64,000 nucleotides of DNA from Psoroptes ovis (GCA_002943765.1 PQWQ01000043.1:61861-125860); one strand, 5' to 3'. Positions 48,770 through 62,245 are shown, counted from the stretch's first letter. The notes: generated from the letters alone by a model not told the origin. Numbers and translations are program-made.

Positions 48770-51154
48770 ATGCTTATTAAAAGACGTTACCGGTTATTTT
48801 TCTGGATATTTTTATTATTGTTCATGATACCAGCTACTGTTTATATTTATTATCATCATTTACAATTAATGCAATCAAATAACAATAATAATCCAAGAAA
48901 AATTAGCAGCAATAATAATGATAATGATTTGACCAATAAATATCATAATCCTGAAAGTTTAAGAAGTCTAGAACAACAAATTGAATCTCTACAACAACAA
49001 TTAAAAGTCTCCAATCAACGTATAGAAGATTTATTGTCCAACATTAATAATAAACAGAATCAAAATAATGATTTAAATAGATCATCCAAAGAATTATTGT
49101 TGAATGATGATGATAAATCATTGAATACATCATCGACAACAATTCCTTGTAGTCATACGTCTGACAAAAATAAAGATCTCACATCAAAATGTGAAATAAT
49201 TCAAATTGCAATTGTTTGTGCTGGTTATAATTCATCACGTTCAGTGGTTACATTGATCAAATCGATATTATTTTATCGAAAAAATCCATTACATTTTCAT
49301 TTTATATCGGATCGAATTGCGCAAAATATTTTGCGAACATTATTCGAAACATGGTCTGTGCCTGAAGTTCAAGTTGATTTTTATTTGACAGATAACTTTC
49401 AATCATATGTCAATTGGATGCCAAACAAGCATTATTCAGGTGTATTTGGTTTGATGAAACTTGTTTTGCCAAAAATTTTACCATTAACATTGGATAAAGT
49501 TATAGTATTGGACACTGATATTACATTTGCTACAGATATTGCTGAATTATGGAGATTGTTCGCCAAAATGACAACCGAATCAATTGCATTGGTTGAAAAT
49601 CAATCAGATTGGTATTTGGGAAAATTATGGAAAAATCATATACCATGGCCAGCATTAGGACGCGGTTTCAACACTGGTGTGATGTTATTGCGTTTACGTC
49701 GATTACGTGAATTTAACTGGTCAGCAATATGGAAAATTGTAGCTGAAAAAGAATTATTATCAATGCTTTCAACATCGTTGGCTGATCAAGATGTATTCAA
49801 TGCTATTATTAAACAATATCCACAATTAGTTTATCGTCTATCATGTGAATGGAATGTCCAGCTGTCAGATAATTCATTGTCCGATTCTTTGTGTTATACT
49901 GAAGTACAAGATTTGAAAATCATTCATTGGAATTCACCGAAAAAATTAAAAGTCAAAAATAAACATTTAGAGTTTTTCCGAAATTTATATCTAACATTTT
50001 TAGAATATGATGGTAATCTATTGCGACGTGAATTGATTGGTGGACATTGTTCTTCTTCATCGATCAACATCAATAACAAAACCGGTAATAGTCGTCAATC
50101 CTCGAATGATAATGTCGATGATGATGATCCATGTTATGAATTTAATCGTTCCCAACTAATCAAACATCGTACACATCTTTTTTATATTGAATATGATTAT
50201 GAACCATCACCGGATGGTAATGATGTAACACTTGTTGCACAATTATCAATGGATCGACTACAAATGGTTGAATCATTGTGTGAACATTGGGAAGGACCAA
50301 TATCATTGGCAATGTACATGTCCGATTCAGAGGTGCAACAATTTCTTGGTTATCACCAGAATTCTAAAACATTATCAGAAAGAAAAAATATTGGCTATCA
50401 TATTGTTTATCGAGATGGACCTTTCTATCCGATCAATAAGCTAAGAAATGTAGCTTTAGAACAAGTAATTACACCATATGTTTTTCTCACAGATATCGAT
50501 TTTCTACCAATGATTGGTCTGTATGATTATTTGAAGCGATCAATCGGTTTAACAAGTCCATCAATGATATCATCATTACCAAATAATCAAATTGATCAAT
50601 CATCAGATGTATTAAAGCAAAATAATAATAATAATCAACAGCTACAAAAACGTGCCTTAGTAGTACCGGCTTTTGAAACATTATTATATCGAATACAATT
50701 TCCAAAAACCAAAGCTGATCTTATACAAATGTTAAACATTGGACAATTATTTACATTCCGTTATCATGTATGGACCAAAGGACATGCACCGACAAATTTT
50801 GCCATTTGGGGACAAGCAACAACACCATATCGTATTAAATGGGAACCAGATTTTGAACCATATATCGTTGTTGAACGTAATGTCATCAAATATGATAATC
50901 GTTTTGTTGGTTTTGGTTGGAATAAAGTATCGCATATAATGGAATTATATGCACAAAATTATGAATTTATTGTATTGCCAAATGCATTCATTATACATAT
51001 GCCACATGCACCTAGTTTTGATATTGTTAAATATCGTTCAAATTCAAATTATCGTAAATGTTTACAAATATTAAAACAAAATTTCATTAAAAATTTATCA
51101 AGAAAATATGGAAGACAATTCAAAGACGAGAGTTTGATTGTAATCAAAACATGA
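48770..51154 (+). CDS. LARGE1: LARGE, bifunctional xylosyl- and glucuronyltransferase
   Basis: Single-exon frame of 794 aa (human LARGE1 about 756). A cytosolic tip MLIKRRYR precedes an anchor helix at ~9-27, then a coiled-coil stem (~65-95, SLEQQIESLQQQLKV). The first catalytic domain (~145-430, GT8-like) carries the DTD at ~248-250 in VIVLDTDITFATDIAELW. The second domain (~470-790, GT49-like) has FLTDIDFLP with DID at ~575-577 and FAIWGQATTPYRIKWEPDFEPYIVV. Known role: extends matriglycan on alpha-dystroglycan in the Golgi (xylose-glucuronate repeats). Asn/Ser runs lie in the stem and between the domains. LARGE is absent from Drosophila but present in several other arthropods. The ATG at 48770 is the first in frame. 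An AATAAA occurs at 51273-51278. Confidence 0.95.
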   Translation: MLIKRRYRLFFWIFLLLFMIPATVYIYYHHLQLMQSNNNNNPRKISSNNNDNDLTNKYHNPESLRSLEQQIESLQQQLKVSNQRIEDLLSNINNKQNQNNDLNRSSKELLLNDDDKSLNTSSTTIPCSHTSDKNKDLTSKCEIIQIAIVCAGYNSSRSVVTLIKSILFYRKNPLHFHFISDRIAQNILRTLFETWSVPEVQVDFYLTDNFQSYVNWMPNKHYSGVFGLMKLVLPKILPLTLDKVIVLDTDITFATDIAELWRLFAKMTTESIALVENQSDWYLGKLWKNHIPWPALGRGFNTGVMLLRLRRLREFNWSAIWKIVAEKELLSMLSTSLADQDVFNAIIKQYPQLVYRLSCEWNVQLSDNSLSDSLCYTEVQDLKIIHWNSPKKLKVKNKHLEFFRNLYLTFLEYDGNLLRRELIGGHCSSSSININNKTGNSRQSSNDNVDDDDPCYEFNRSQLIKHRTHLFYIEYDYEPSPDGNDVTLVAQLSMDRLQMVESLCEHWEGPISLAMYMSDSEVQQFLGYHQNSKTLSERKNIGYHIVYRDGPFYPINKLRNVALEQVITPYVFLTDIDFLPMIGLYDYLKRSIGLTSPSMISSLPNNQIDQSSDVLKQNNNNNQQLQKRALVVPAFETLLYRIQFPKTKADLIQMLNIGQLFTFRYHVWTKGHAPTNFAIWGQATTPYRIKWEPDFEPYIVVERNVIKYDNRFVGFGWNKVSHIMELYAQNYEFIVLPNAFIIHMPHAPSFDIVKYRSNSNYRKCLQILKQNFIKNLSRKYGRQFKDESLIVIKT

Positions 51155-51518
51155 AATATTCTACTTCATATTTATTTATTTATTTACTTATTTAATATCT
51201 AGTCTTATTTATATTTGAATGAATGAATGAATGATGTGTCATTAATTTATTTTGAAAAGAAAAAAAAATTTGAATAAAAATTTTAAATTTTTCCTCTTTT
51301 TCAATTCATTCGATAGATGGCACCACTTTTTTTTGTCAAATTATGATCAAATCTTTTGTTGAATGAAAGCACAAAGCACGTTGTTCAGTGATTACACGCC
51401 TTTCCAATATATTTCTTTGTAAAAAAACAAATCAAATTGATTTTTTCATCTTTTTGGTTAATTAAAATTGTTGATTAATCTCTAATTAATTAGTGTTTAA
51501 GATTTTTAATTTGAAAAA
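51155..51518. other. Intergenic between LARGE and CCT6
   Basis: About 360 bases, tandem genes. Holds the LARGE polyadenylation word AATAAA (51273-51278) and at 51313-51325 the word AGATGGCACCAC, a relative of the AAGATGGC words noted elsewhere, about 200 bases before the CCT6 start. No other element recognised. Confidence 0.5.
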
Positions 51519-53376
51519 ATGGCAGCAATTCATTCATTGAATCCAAAAGCTGAAATAGCTCGACATTCACAAGCATTAGCCGTCAACATTAGCGGTGCTC
51601 GTGGTTTGCAAGAAGTTCTTCGAACTAATCTTGGCCCAAAAGGCACAATGAAAATGTTTGTATCATTTTCGATGTTTGATTTATTATTTAACAGTGATTT
51701 ATTTACAGGTTAGTCAGTGGTGCTGGTGATATCAAAATTACTAAAGATGGAAACGTTCTTCTGCATGAAATGGTTCGTTGGCTAAATTTCATTGATTAGA
51801 TTGATTTTAATCTCGAAATTTCATTACAGCAAATTCAACATCCTACTGCTTCGTTGATAGCCAAAGCATCGACAGCACAAAACGATGAAACTGGTGATGG
51901 CACTACATCAACTGTATTGATCATCGGTGAACTTTTGAAGCAAGCCGAAATCCATATAAACGAAGGCGTTCATCCTCGTGTCATTGTTGACGGCTATGAT
52001 CAGGCACGTAAAAAAGCAATCGAATTTATGGATAGTTTCAAATATCAAGCAAATGATATTGATCAAGAATTGATGCTGAGTGTTGCAAGAACAGCATTGA
52101 AAACCAAAGTTGATGATCTTGTTGCTCGACAGCTGGCAAGAATATGTGTTGACGCAATTTCATACATACACAAACCTGGAAAACCAATTGATTTATTTAT
52201 GATTGAAATTATGCATATGCAATGTAAAACAGTCGAAGATACTACTTTGATTAAAGGTTTAGTTCTTGATCATGGTGCTCGACATCCAGATATGAAAAAA
52301 AGATTGACCAATGCTTACATTTTAACATGTAATGTTTCGTTGGAATATGAGAAAACGTGAGTGATTTTTCATGAATTTCTTATTCAAAATGATTTAATGT
52401 TTTCATTATTTGAATTAGCACTGTGCATTCTGGATTCTTTTATAAAACAGCTGAAGAGCGAGAAAAGATGATCGCTGCTGAACGTAAATTCATTGAAGAC
52501 AGATGTCAGAAAATTATTGATTTCAAAAAACAAGTTTGTGGTGATGATCCGGAGAAAAATTTTGTCGTCATCAATCAACAAGGTATTGATCCAAACTCAT
52601 TGGATTTGCTATGCCGTGCAGGAATCACAGCACTTCGCCGGGCTAAACGTCGAAACATGGAACGATTAACAAAAGCATGTGGTGGTCGTCCAGTCAATTC
52701 TCTGGATGATCTTACACCTGATTGCCTTGGACATGCTGGTCTTGTTTATGAACATGTTTTAGGCGAAGATAAATTTACGTTTGTCGAAGAATTGAAAAAC
52801 CCTGAATCTGTAACAATATTGATCCGTGCTCCACATAAATATTTGATTACACAAATCAAAGATGCACTTTATGATGGATTGCGTGCTATCAAAAATACGA
52901 TCGAAGACAAAGCTTTAATACCTGGTGCTGGTGCATTTGAAATTGCTTTGCATGCTGAATTGATGAATTTTAAAAATCAAGTTGAAGGTAAAGCTCAACT
53001 GGGCGTACAAGCATTTGCCGATTCAATATTGGTCATACCGAAAACATTAGCATTCAATTCTGGTTATGATCAACAAGAAACTATTATAAAGCTATTACGT
53101 GAATATAATAATACTAAATTACCTGTCGGTATTGATTTGGAAACTGGTGAAGCTTGTAATCCGATTGTTGTCGGCATATTCGATAATTATCGTGTTAAAA
53201 GACAATTGATTTTCTCATGGTAATTTTTTTTATCAAAAATTTTATTTATAAAAATTTATATTTTAATCAATTTCCATTTTTCCAACAGCACATCGATTGC
53301 ATGTAACATTTTATTGGTCGATGAAATAATGCGTGCTGGATTGACATCATTGAAAACTGGTCCGAAAATGGGTTAA
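51519..53376 (+). CDS. CCT6: CCT6 / TCP-1 zeta chaperonin subunit
   Basis: Five exons, 51519-51655, 51709-51772, 51830-52356, 52419-53219 and 53289-53376, give 538 aa (human 531). The match to CCT zeta is nearly end to end: AAIHSLNPKAEIARHSQALAVNISGARGLQEVLRTNLGPKGTMKM, LVSGAGDIKITKDGNVLLHEM, QIQHPTASLIAKAS...NDETGDGTTSTVLIIGELLKQ (GDGTT with the catalytic Asp), HSGFFYKTAEEREKM, RRAKRRNMERLTKACGG, PDCLGHAGLVYEHVLGEDKFTFVEE, and the end NILLVDEIMRAGLTSLKTGP. Known role: an obligate subunit of the eight-member TRiC/CCT ring that folds actin and tubulin in the cytosol. The donor of exon 1 is GTTTGT and of exon 2 GTTCGT, weaker than the rest, but phase and protein match support both. Confidence 0.97.
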
Positions 53377-54309
53377 TTAATTAAAATCAAAATCAAAAAA
53401 ATTATTTTTTATTTTTCTAATAAATTCTTTCAAATTGTCATGAATTGAAACAACAAAAAAGAAAAATTATTACTTAATAAATAATTCAAATTCAATTATT
53501 AATCAATCAATCAATCATATATATGTGTGCCTATATTTTTAAGTGAGCAAATTTTTAAATTGGAAAAAAAATTAGCCAAAAAAAAAAATAAATGATTAGT
53601 GTGTGTGTGTGTCGATGACATATCAAAAAATAATAATAAATCACCCGTGATTAATCAATGAATTTAACATGTTCATAGAAAATGAGTAATGGGCACTGGT
53701 GCATGGTGTTTTTCAATGAGACTAGAAAATTGATTATTATTTTTTAAACGAAACAAAATTGAAAAAATATTTTTTAAATCAATCACATTCATCGCGTTTG
53801 AAATGATAAATCAATCAATCGATTAATCAATTGTTTTTGTTTGTTTGTTTTGTTGGTTGATGATGATGTGAAAATTTTACAAAAATGAAATAATTGATAT
53901 TTACATACAGTGAATTTGAATTTGAATTGAATTTGAAACGAAATGATTTGATTTCTTCTAAAAAATTATTGAATAATAATAATTCAATCACACCAATCCA
54001 AATGAATAATAATTATTGATATAATGATGATGATTCGATGAGAAATTTTGAATGGAAATCTTTGAGAACAATCATGAAGTTTACAGGGTATGTATGTATG
54101 TATTTAGGGTATGTAGGCTATGTACGTGTTAAGTGTGAATTTGATTTGATTTGTTTAGTTGTTTTTTTCGAAAAAATACTTTGAAAAATCGTATTGCTTG
54201 TGTTGTATTCATTAATAATTATAATTATTATTATATCACAAATTTCGTAACAAAATGGAAAACTTAATGATCAATTATTTTAAATTGAATTCAAAAACAT
54301 AATATATTT
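53377..54309. other. Convergent 3' region between CCT6 and SLC16-like genes
   Basis: AT-rich, with AATAAA-like words near 53421 and 53587-53592, (GT)n near 53600-53611, and (GTAT)n near 54092-54104. No open frame of note and no other element recognised. Confidence 0.5.
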
Positions 54310-57300
54310 TCATATTTCTGAATCTTCTTCAATTGTTGTGATTGGTCTTGTTTTGAATATGCTCGTGGGCTGTTTTTGATCATCATCTTTACTTTTACTG
54401 TGATTATTATTATTGCTTAAAGATGATAATTGTTTATTATTGAATTTATCTTTGAGCATTGTTGTTTCAAATTCATGATCATCATCATCATCATTTTGTT
54501 GATGTCGTTGTTGTTGTTGATGTTTATGCCAAATGAAACAATTTTTCTTTCGACCAACTGGTAATACTAATAAACCTGATAATAATATTGATATTCCTGT
54601 TATGTAGAAAGCATTATCATAATTGCCAGATACATCGAATATCCAACCTGTGAAATTTTTGGGAGAAAGCTTCGATTAATCATTATATTTATTAACTAAG
54701 AATATTGATATACCAGCAAGTGGTGGACCGATTAATGAACCAAATCCTTGTACTAATAACAACATTCCATATGCAGTTGTAAACGAATCCAATGAAATCA
54801 ATTCAACGAGAATCACTGAAACTAATGAATAATTGGCTGAAATACAGAACCCATAAATAGCTGATTGAATACCAATCAAATAGCTATCAGTAGTCAATGG
54901 TATTACAGCCATTACTATTCCACTTATTGATACAAGTATAGCATAAATAAAACTTGCATCTATCCATGGTTTATCACCAATCCAACCGACAAAGACCTAT
55001 TCATAAATAATAATTAATCGGTTCAATCAATAAGTATCATTCGAATCATGGCTTACCACACCAAATGTATTGAAAACACCAATAATTGAAATATAATGTG
55101 ATGCACCTTCTTTATCTGCAGCACCACTAGTAATCACTTGATCCGGTATATAAACATATGGTACATCAATACAAACATATAACAGAAAATTCGATAAACA
55201 AAATATTGAATAACGAAATGATTTGAATATTGATATATCGATCATGTTGTATAGGAATTCTTTCAAATTTTCCAATAGAGTTAGACTCTAAATAATGAGA
55301 ATAATCAATTCAAATTCATCATGAAATTCATCATTGGCATTCACTCACCTTATCTTCATTAATTGTAATCATACTGGTACGATAAATATCAGGTGCTGAT
55401 GATGCTTTCAAACGATATTTATTAATCACTAACATGGCATTTCTATATGTTAAACTTCCACGTGGTAATCGCAAATGATTTAAACGATTAACACGTGATG
55501 CTTGCGGTTGTTGTTGATGATCTTGATTGAATAATATATCATTATGATTATTGCTTTGATTATTATTAGTATGGGCTATTGATGCTCGAGCAAAATTCAA
55601 TAATTGTCCAAAACGACTTGATGTATTGTTATTATTAGTGTGATTGTTGTTGGTTTGCAAAAAATTTGGAGAAGATTTCAATATTCCATTATATTCTACA
55701 TTTTTGATATGATCATTATTATTATGATTATCAGTATTGATGTTATTGAGATTCAGATTAGAATCCATATGATGAGTGGAACCAAATTCGACAACTTTTT
55801 GTGATGCTTTCGGTGGAATTGGTGATGCTGAAATCAAAGGAACTGTTGTTGAATTTGATTGTAATTTGAGTTTAGTTTTCACGGTTAAATCATCACAATG
55901 CATATCCCATGGAAGAAACATGATTAACAAATGAGGATAACGGCAAATCAGATTATGTAAATAACCACCGCGACGAAATGTTAATTCATCATATGAATTA
56001 TTTGAATGTGTTTCATTTTTGTCATTATTATTATTGCTGACTTTATTATCGGTTTTAATGAATGTCGGTATATTGATCAATGAACTAGTATGTCTTGGTA
56101 ATGATTCTTCATTCAATTTTGATTCGGATAAGGGTCTTGGACATAATGTGTGCTGTTTCATCAATAAACGATGTGATTCTTGAGGTGATGAGCCTAACAT
56201 TGATGTCGGACGATCATCATCACTATCATAATTATCAACAGGTTCAGAAAGATTTGAATTCAAATCTGATAGATCATTCGATGAGGAAGATGATGAAGAG
56301 GAAGAATCATCATATGATGTATTGATTGTAACATCAGGTATTAAAAATCCACAGCAAAGCATATTAAGAAAGACACCCGATAGGATAAGTAATGTTCCAC
56401 GCCAGCCATATTCATTTTGCAAGAAAATAATAAGTGGTGCGAAGAGAAATGTTCCGAATCCTGACCCACAGACAGCTAATCCAGTTGCCAGTGATCGTCG
56501 ACGATCGAACCAATAAGCCACACTAACGATCGATGTCACATAACACAATGCTAAACCAAATCCTGATAAACTAAATGCAAAGAATAAATGTTCGACACAT
56601 GTGGAAAATTGTCCGAGAAAAAAACCTGCTGATGATAGTAGGGCACCTGCCAATGTAACCTTACGGCAACCAAATTGATCGACTAATGATGACCCGATAG
56701 GACCAGTTATTAATGGTATCGATAAAAAAAGTGATCCAATCCAAGCGGTTTTACTTTTAGATTCATTAAAATAATCAACCAATTCAACGAAAATAACACC
56801 GAACGATAGTGATACGCCATCAGCGATCAGATTGATAATAAAGCTAGCTAATACAACCATCCAACCCCAGCCACCATCAGGTGGTCTCTCATAATGTGAT
56901 TTACGTTTAATTTTCTTTGGACTTTTCTTGCTTGTATTAGTATTAACGATTGTACTAAATGATGATGATGTATTTATCGATGTTTGATGATTGAGATGAG
57001 ATTGAAATGGTCGTTGTTGATTGTTTATTGATAGATTATCATTGTGCTCGCTCAAAGGATTGGCACTGGACAATGAATCTAATTTATCTGAATCATTAAT
57101 CATCACAGTGGCTGGTTCATCAATGGTTGTTTTATCATTTTTAAAATTGATCGTCGAATCCAATGCCATTGAATCATTTTCAATTAACTGGGCAAAATGA
57201 AATTGACATATGAAAAATCAATAATTTTTTTTCCAATTGATCAACATTTTATTTTACCTTATCATTTTCTGTTAATTCATTCGTATTTTGATTATTTTTA

Positions 57301-57440
57301 TTATCAATAATTTGATCACCATTAGTTACAATGATTGATTTTGTATTTAATTGTTTCATCGGAAATATTGGTTCAGCTTCTTGTTCCGTACGAGGATTTC
57401 TTTGTCGTTGTTGTTGTTGTTGTTCAATATATTCTTTCAT
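54310..57440 (-). CDS. Monocarboxylate transporter-like protein (SLC16 family, MFS)
   Basis: Five exons: 57440-57258, 57187-55349, 55287-55057, 54996-54714, 54647-54310. All phases agree, giving 957 aa, long for the family (450-650). The SLC16 signature is clear: ERPPDGGWGWMVVLASFI opens TM1, then DGVSLSFGVIFVEL, the TM4-6 region (FALSGFGLALCYVTSIVSVAYWFDRRRSLATGLAVCGSGFGTFLFAP) and LLVQGFGSLIGPPLAG late in the second half. A cytosolic loop of ~300 residues between TM6 and TM7 is Ser/Asn/Asp-rich. The carboxy tail has Gln/Asp runs. The amino tail (exon 1, Gln-rich) is joined by a phase-0 intron. Known role: proton-linked transport of monocarboxylates or related solutes (MCT12/14 or insect-type MCTs); the substrate cannot be told. 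A Met at 57169 would give a shorter form. Confidence 0.88.
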
Positions 57441-60400
57441 TGCAATGAATGACAATAATAAATATGATTGATCAAAATTGATTGTTGAAAAATGAAAATA
57501 AATAAATAAAACAAATGGATGAAAAATCGAAAAACACCGAAAAAATACACAGTGAAAAAATAAAATAAACGAAAATTGAATTGTTGATGGTGAATGGTGA
57601 ACACAGAGAAATAGAGTTCTATTTTCTTTGATGATTATTCGTCTATTTATCAAGGTTATTGGGGTGGTGGTTGTCAAATTCGAAAATTTTTTTTTTTTTT
57701 TTTTGATTCAATTTTCAGAAAAATGATGAATTGAATAATGATGAATTGAATTGAATTGATGATTGTTCATTTGATGAAATTTGAAATAATAATAATTATT
57801 TTATTATTTCATTTGTCAAAATATATCAATAATAATGATTGATTGACGGTTGAACACGTTTTTCATATTCTTGAATTCATATGAATTCAATTCTTGAATT
57901 TATTTGTTTTCAATTGAATTTAAGATGATTATCATTTCTTAAATATTTATTAATTCGAAATTAGATGATTCTGTTTTTGATTGATGTTCGGAATTCAATT
58001 GAATTGAATTGAATTGAAACAATAATAATAATAATAATTATTATGTAAGATGATGATGATTCGATTTAAATTGAAAATTTATCGTTCTTCGATCTAAATG
58101 TAATAATTTAATGTAATTATAATTATTATTTAGGCCAAAAATGATGATGTTGATGATTATCGATTGTAAAATAGATAATAATAATGATAAAGATATCATG
58201 ATCAAATTTGATTGGTTGATGATTCAGACTAATTCAAAAATTTTGAAGAAAAAAAAATTGAAAATCACTTGGAGTTCGATGACAGACTATTGTTGTTGTA
58301 CAACAATGTGATTCATGATTGATGAATATTTATGAATATGTTATGATATATATTTGATGAATATCATATCAAATCATATAATTTCGTAAATGATTATTGA
58401 TGAAAAGAAAAAATGAAAAGAAAAATATAAATGAATAAATCACAGATAAAAAAAAATAATCGATGCTCGATTTTCGAAATGATTAATGGCAATGGCAATG
58501 GATTATGATAGGTTTTGATATTTGCTCAATTTCATTTTTGATTTTTGAAAATCTTAAATTTCAATGAATGAATGGATAGTGATTTGATACTTTTCTATTT
58601 GAAACCAAGTGATAATCAAATATTTGAATGAAAAAAAATGAATCTAACAAATTTCAAATGATATCATTGAATATTCATTCATTCATTCATTCATTCATTT
58701 ACTAAAATTTATTCACTAAAATATTCACAAACATTTTACTACTTAATGTTATACAAGTTGCAACGACAACAATTTTGTTTTTTTTTTTGTCAAAGAAAAT
58801 AATATTAAAATAAAATAAAATGAAATAAATAACATTTAACCACTAGCATTTCAGTGTAAAAAAGATATATTGTTATTTATTTGTTTTTTTTCGAATATGA
58901 ATATAAGTTTGTGTGTGTGTATTCATCAAATATCATTATCCATGAACTAATTTTGTTTTTTTAAATGATAATAATACAATCAAATGATGAACATCATCAT
59001 CATTCATTATCATCCTCGTATCATATCATTATGATTGTGTGATAGTGAAATACATACATGAAGTTTTCAAATGTTCAAAATTAAACATTTGAAAATTCAA
59101 TTGTTCATGAATTTCATATATGAAATAATGATAATAAGAACAAAACAACAAAATTCTTTTGAATTATGCAAATATGAAAATAATACACAATTTAAGACAC
59201 ACAGAAAACAATAATCACAAAGAATTTTGATGAATTTTTTAAAGGGGTAAAATAATATAATATTATTTGGCAACCAACAATCGTACTTGGTTTGTGATTA
59301 CAAAAGGTTTCAAGTTTTTATTCAGTGTTTTAAAATTGATTTTCATAGTTGTTGAATGAAATTTCAAATGATAAATATACGAAATTTAATTTTAAAATTA
59401 TGAATTAAAACTTTAAATCATGTATTATTGTTTGATTGAATAAAAATAAAGAGAAAATTCGTATCGTCATGATAATGATAGAATAATGATTTAAAACTTC
59501 AATGTACATGTCATTCAATGTTAGATTATCATTATTTTTTGATATATCAATTACAGTATTATCAATTACAGTATTTGGTCATTGAATGATCATTTTTCAA
59601 TTTTCAAAATATTATGATTTGATTCATTTGATTGATTAATGCTGATTCAAAGCAAAAAGTACCGATTGAATTATGAATCATAGTCATTCATTCATTCATT
59701 CATAATAAATATTATCAATCGTCTTTTGATTCAATCGTCATTTGAAGATCAAATTTCAAATGCGAAAAAAAAATCAATCAATTGATTGATGCTCACCTTT
59801 AATTCTTTGTTTTATACTTTATAATTCACCGATCAATAATTCAAGTTTACCAAATTTTCATTGCCATGGTAATATAATGTAATGTTGATTTGTATGATAT
59901 ATAAGAATTATTGGATTTCAAAGTAACATTTTCAATTCAAATGATGGATAATTTCAATTCAATTTGATTATCACAAGGCACCGTTTTTTTTTTCAAAAGA
60001 GGGAATTTACACATATTAAGTAAGATGATTAAATTCAACTTTTATCAGTAATGACAATGAAAATTTTTCTTCTTCAAAATTTTCTCTTCATTTATTTATC
60101 TTAAGGTTATAGCTTATGATGATAATACCGTTATTATTCATCATTGTATTAAGTATTATTGTATTTTCCACTTTTATTTCGTAATTTTGTGTTTTGATCA
60201 TGAAAAATATTCTGCTATCAATTCGTTGAATACATCGGTGAATACAACGAGATATATATAAATATTAAAAAACAGAATCAACCAAGAATAAATACGTAAA
60301 ATGAACGCGCAAAATCAATTGTTTTTTTTCTCTCACATTTGAAAAATTCAAAATAATTCATGAATATTCGTGCACAATTAAATTAGTTTTTTGGTTTAAA

Positions 60401-60972
60401 TTCAACAAATTTTTCTTTGTGGTTATCAAAGATAACAAAATTACTGAGATAATTATGAATATTATTTCGCTAAATTAAAAAACAAAAAGTAATTTCGAAA
60501 TAATTGGCACCAAAAAAAATGAAAAATAAAAATTCAAATTTTCAAAATTTTTTACCACTCCTTCTCTACTCAACATTTTATTATGCTGCTATCAGTTTGG
60601 AAAATTCACTCGACACATAAATATTAACCACTACAACCAAATATTATGATCATAGCTATTATTATTTTTTTTTAATATTCATACACAACCAAAAATAAAA
60701 ACAATATTGTGTTTTGTTTACATTCAATTCGATTTACATATGTAATTGTTATTTGAGTATTATTTTTTCACATTGTAACCCTTTATTACGTGATTTTTTT
60801 TTTGGCTGAAAATTAATTGAACTAATTATCCAATGAAATAATTAAAATTTTGATCAAATTTTTTCATAATTTGCATGCACACAAATAAATGCCACCAATA
60901 ATCTGAACGTTGAATCAATCCATTTTTTGACTAAATATAAATCTCAGGTATTAATCAAAATCAAAAAATAAA
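57441..60972. other. 3.5-kb gene desert between divergent SLC16-like and MED19 genes
   Basis: No open frame with content and no RNA gene recognised. Contents: poly-T near 57688-57705, (TTGAA)n near 57990-58015, (AAT)n near 58021-58042, (ATTC)n at 58676-58698, several T runs (58779, 59985, 60668). It must hold both promoters. Nothing more can be supported. Confidence 0.5.
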
Positions 60973-62080
60973 ATGATGTCCGAAATTGTTCGAAGACCAT
61001 CGGAACAATGTTCACCGAAAACTAGTCCACGTGGTAATCGTTCACCGGTTGTTATACCAAGACAAGATTCAACTGGAACATTGAAAACAACAATTTCATT
61101 GGGTAAAACGCCGGCCATTGTACATAGTGGACCATTTTATTTGATGAAAGAATTACCACGTATGTCACATTTGTCTTAATAATTTTCTCATTGTAAATCC
61201 ATTTATTCATTTTTTTTTCCTATTTCATTTAGATCCAAGTGAATTGACTGGTGCAACAAATCTATTACAATATCATAATCTTGAACATTCATTTAATAAA
61301 TTTTGTGGCCGTAAAATTAAAGATCAATTAAGTGCATTTTTACCAAATCTTCCTGGAAATATTGATACTCCTGGTTCTCAAGATGATAGCTCATTAAGGA
61401 AATTGATTGAACGTCCACCAATCACCTCAATCGAAATAGTTCCATTAAATAAACAACAATTAGATTCTGCTTTTCGTTTACATGTTGGTCCAGTACCGGA
61501 TCAATATCGTATTATAAGTCAAACAGTTCCTAGAAAAAAACATAAACGTAAAAAGACACATAAAATTCGAATCGGATCGAATGGACCAGGCGATTCACCA
61601 TCAGGTGTATTGAATGATCATCATTCTGTCCATTTACTATCCGATTCCAATGTAAATGCAGATATTATGTCATCATTAACATCGAATCGTGATCGTGATT
61701 CTCATGAATTGATGATGAAAAAGCATAAAAAACAAAAACGACATGATGATGAAAAAGAACAACGAAGAAAGAAGAAAAAAGATAAAAAGAAGAAAAAACG
61801 GCATTCACCTGATTCACCACCATATGATCCATCTTCATCAATGCAAATAGATGATAGTCCAATGATGTCATCATCATCATCAATGATGATTGGCGGTGGT
61901 CCCGGTACACCATCGAATCCAACACAATCAACAATATTAAGCAATAATAGTGGAGCAGTAGCATCATCATTGTCTAACAATCATCAATCATCATCGAATC
62001 AATCTCAACAACAATCGTCATCATCATTGAATAATAGTCTAAATGGTAATTCATCAATTGTTGGTCGTCCACTGTTATAA
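60973..62080 (+). CDS. MED19: Mediator complex subunit 19
   Basis: Two exons, 60973-61159 and 61233-62080, give 344 aa (human about 244). The conserved MED19 core runs from GPFYLMKELPHPSELTGATNLLQYHNLEHSFNKFCGRKIKDQLSAFLPNLPGNIDTPGSQDDSSLRKLIERPPI to the AFRLHVGPVPDQYRI block. A Lys/Arg-rich segment follows (KKHKKQKRHDDEKEQRRKKKKDKKKKKRHSPDSPP), as in the human protein, then a Ser/Gln/Asn tail. Known role: part of the Mediator middle/head junction, bridging transcription factors and RNA polymerase II, and in animals a REST/Hox co-factor. Start is the first of two adjacent ATGs. An AATAAA at 62215-62220 stands 11 bases before a genomic A run. Confidence 0.95.
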
Positions 62081-62214
62081 AAATCTTAACGAAATTATTT
62101 AAAATTTCTAAATCAATTTAAAATATCTGTGAAAAATTTCCAAATCATCAATTTCATTTCATTCAAAAATTCAATCTCATTTTTATTTATAAATATTAAT
62201 TTTTCTCTTTCCAG

Positions 62215-62245
62215 AATAAATTACCAAAAAAAAAAAAAAAAAAAT
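62215..62245 (+). other. AATAAA followed by a genomic poly-A tract
   Basis: The AATAAA at 62215-62220 is followed, after TTACC, by a run of about 20 A at 62226-62244. It is a likely MED19 3' end; the A run may be an ordinary microsatellite or a scar of retroposition next to the satellite. Confidence 0.5.
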
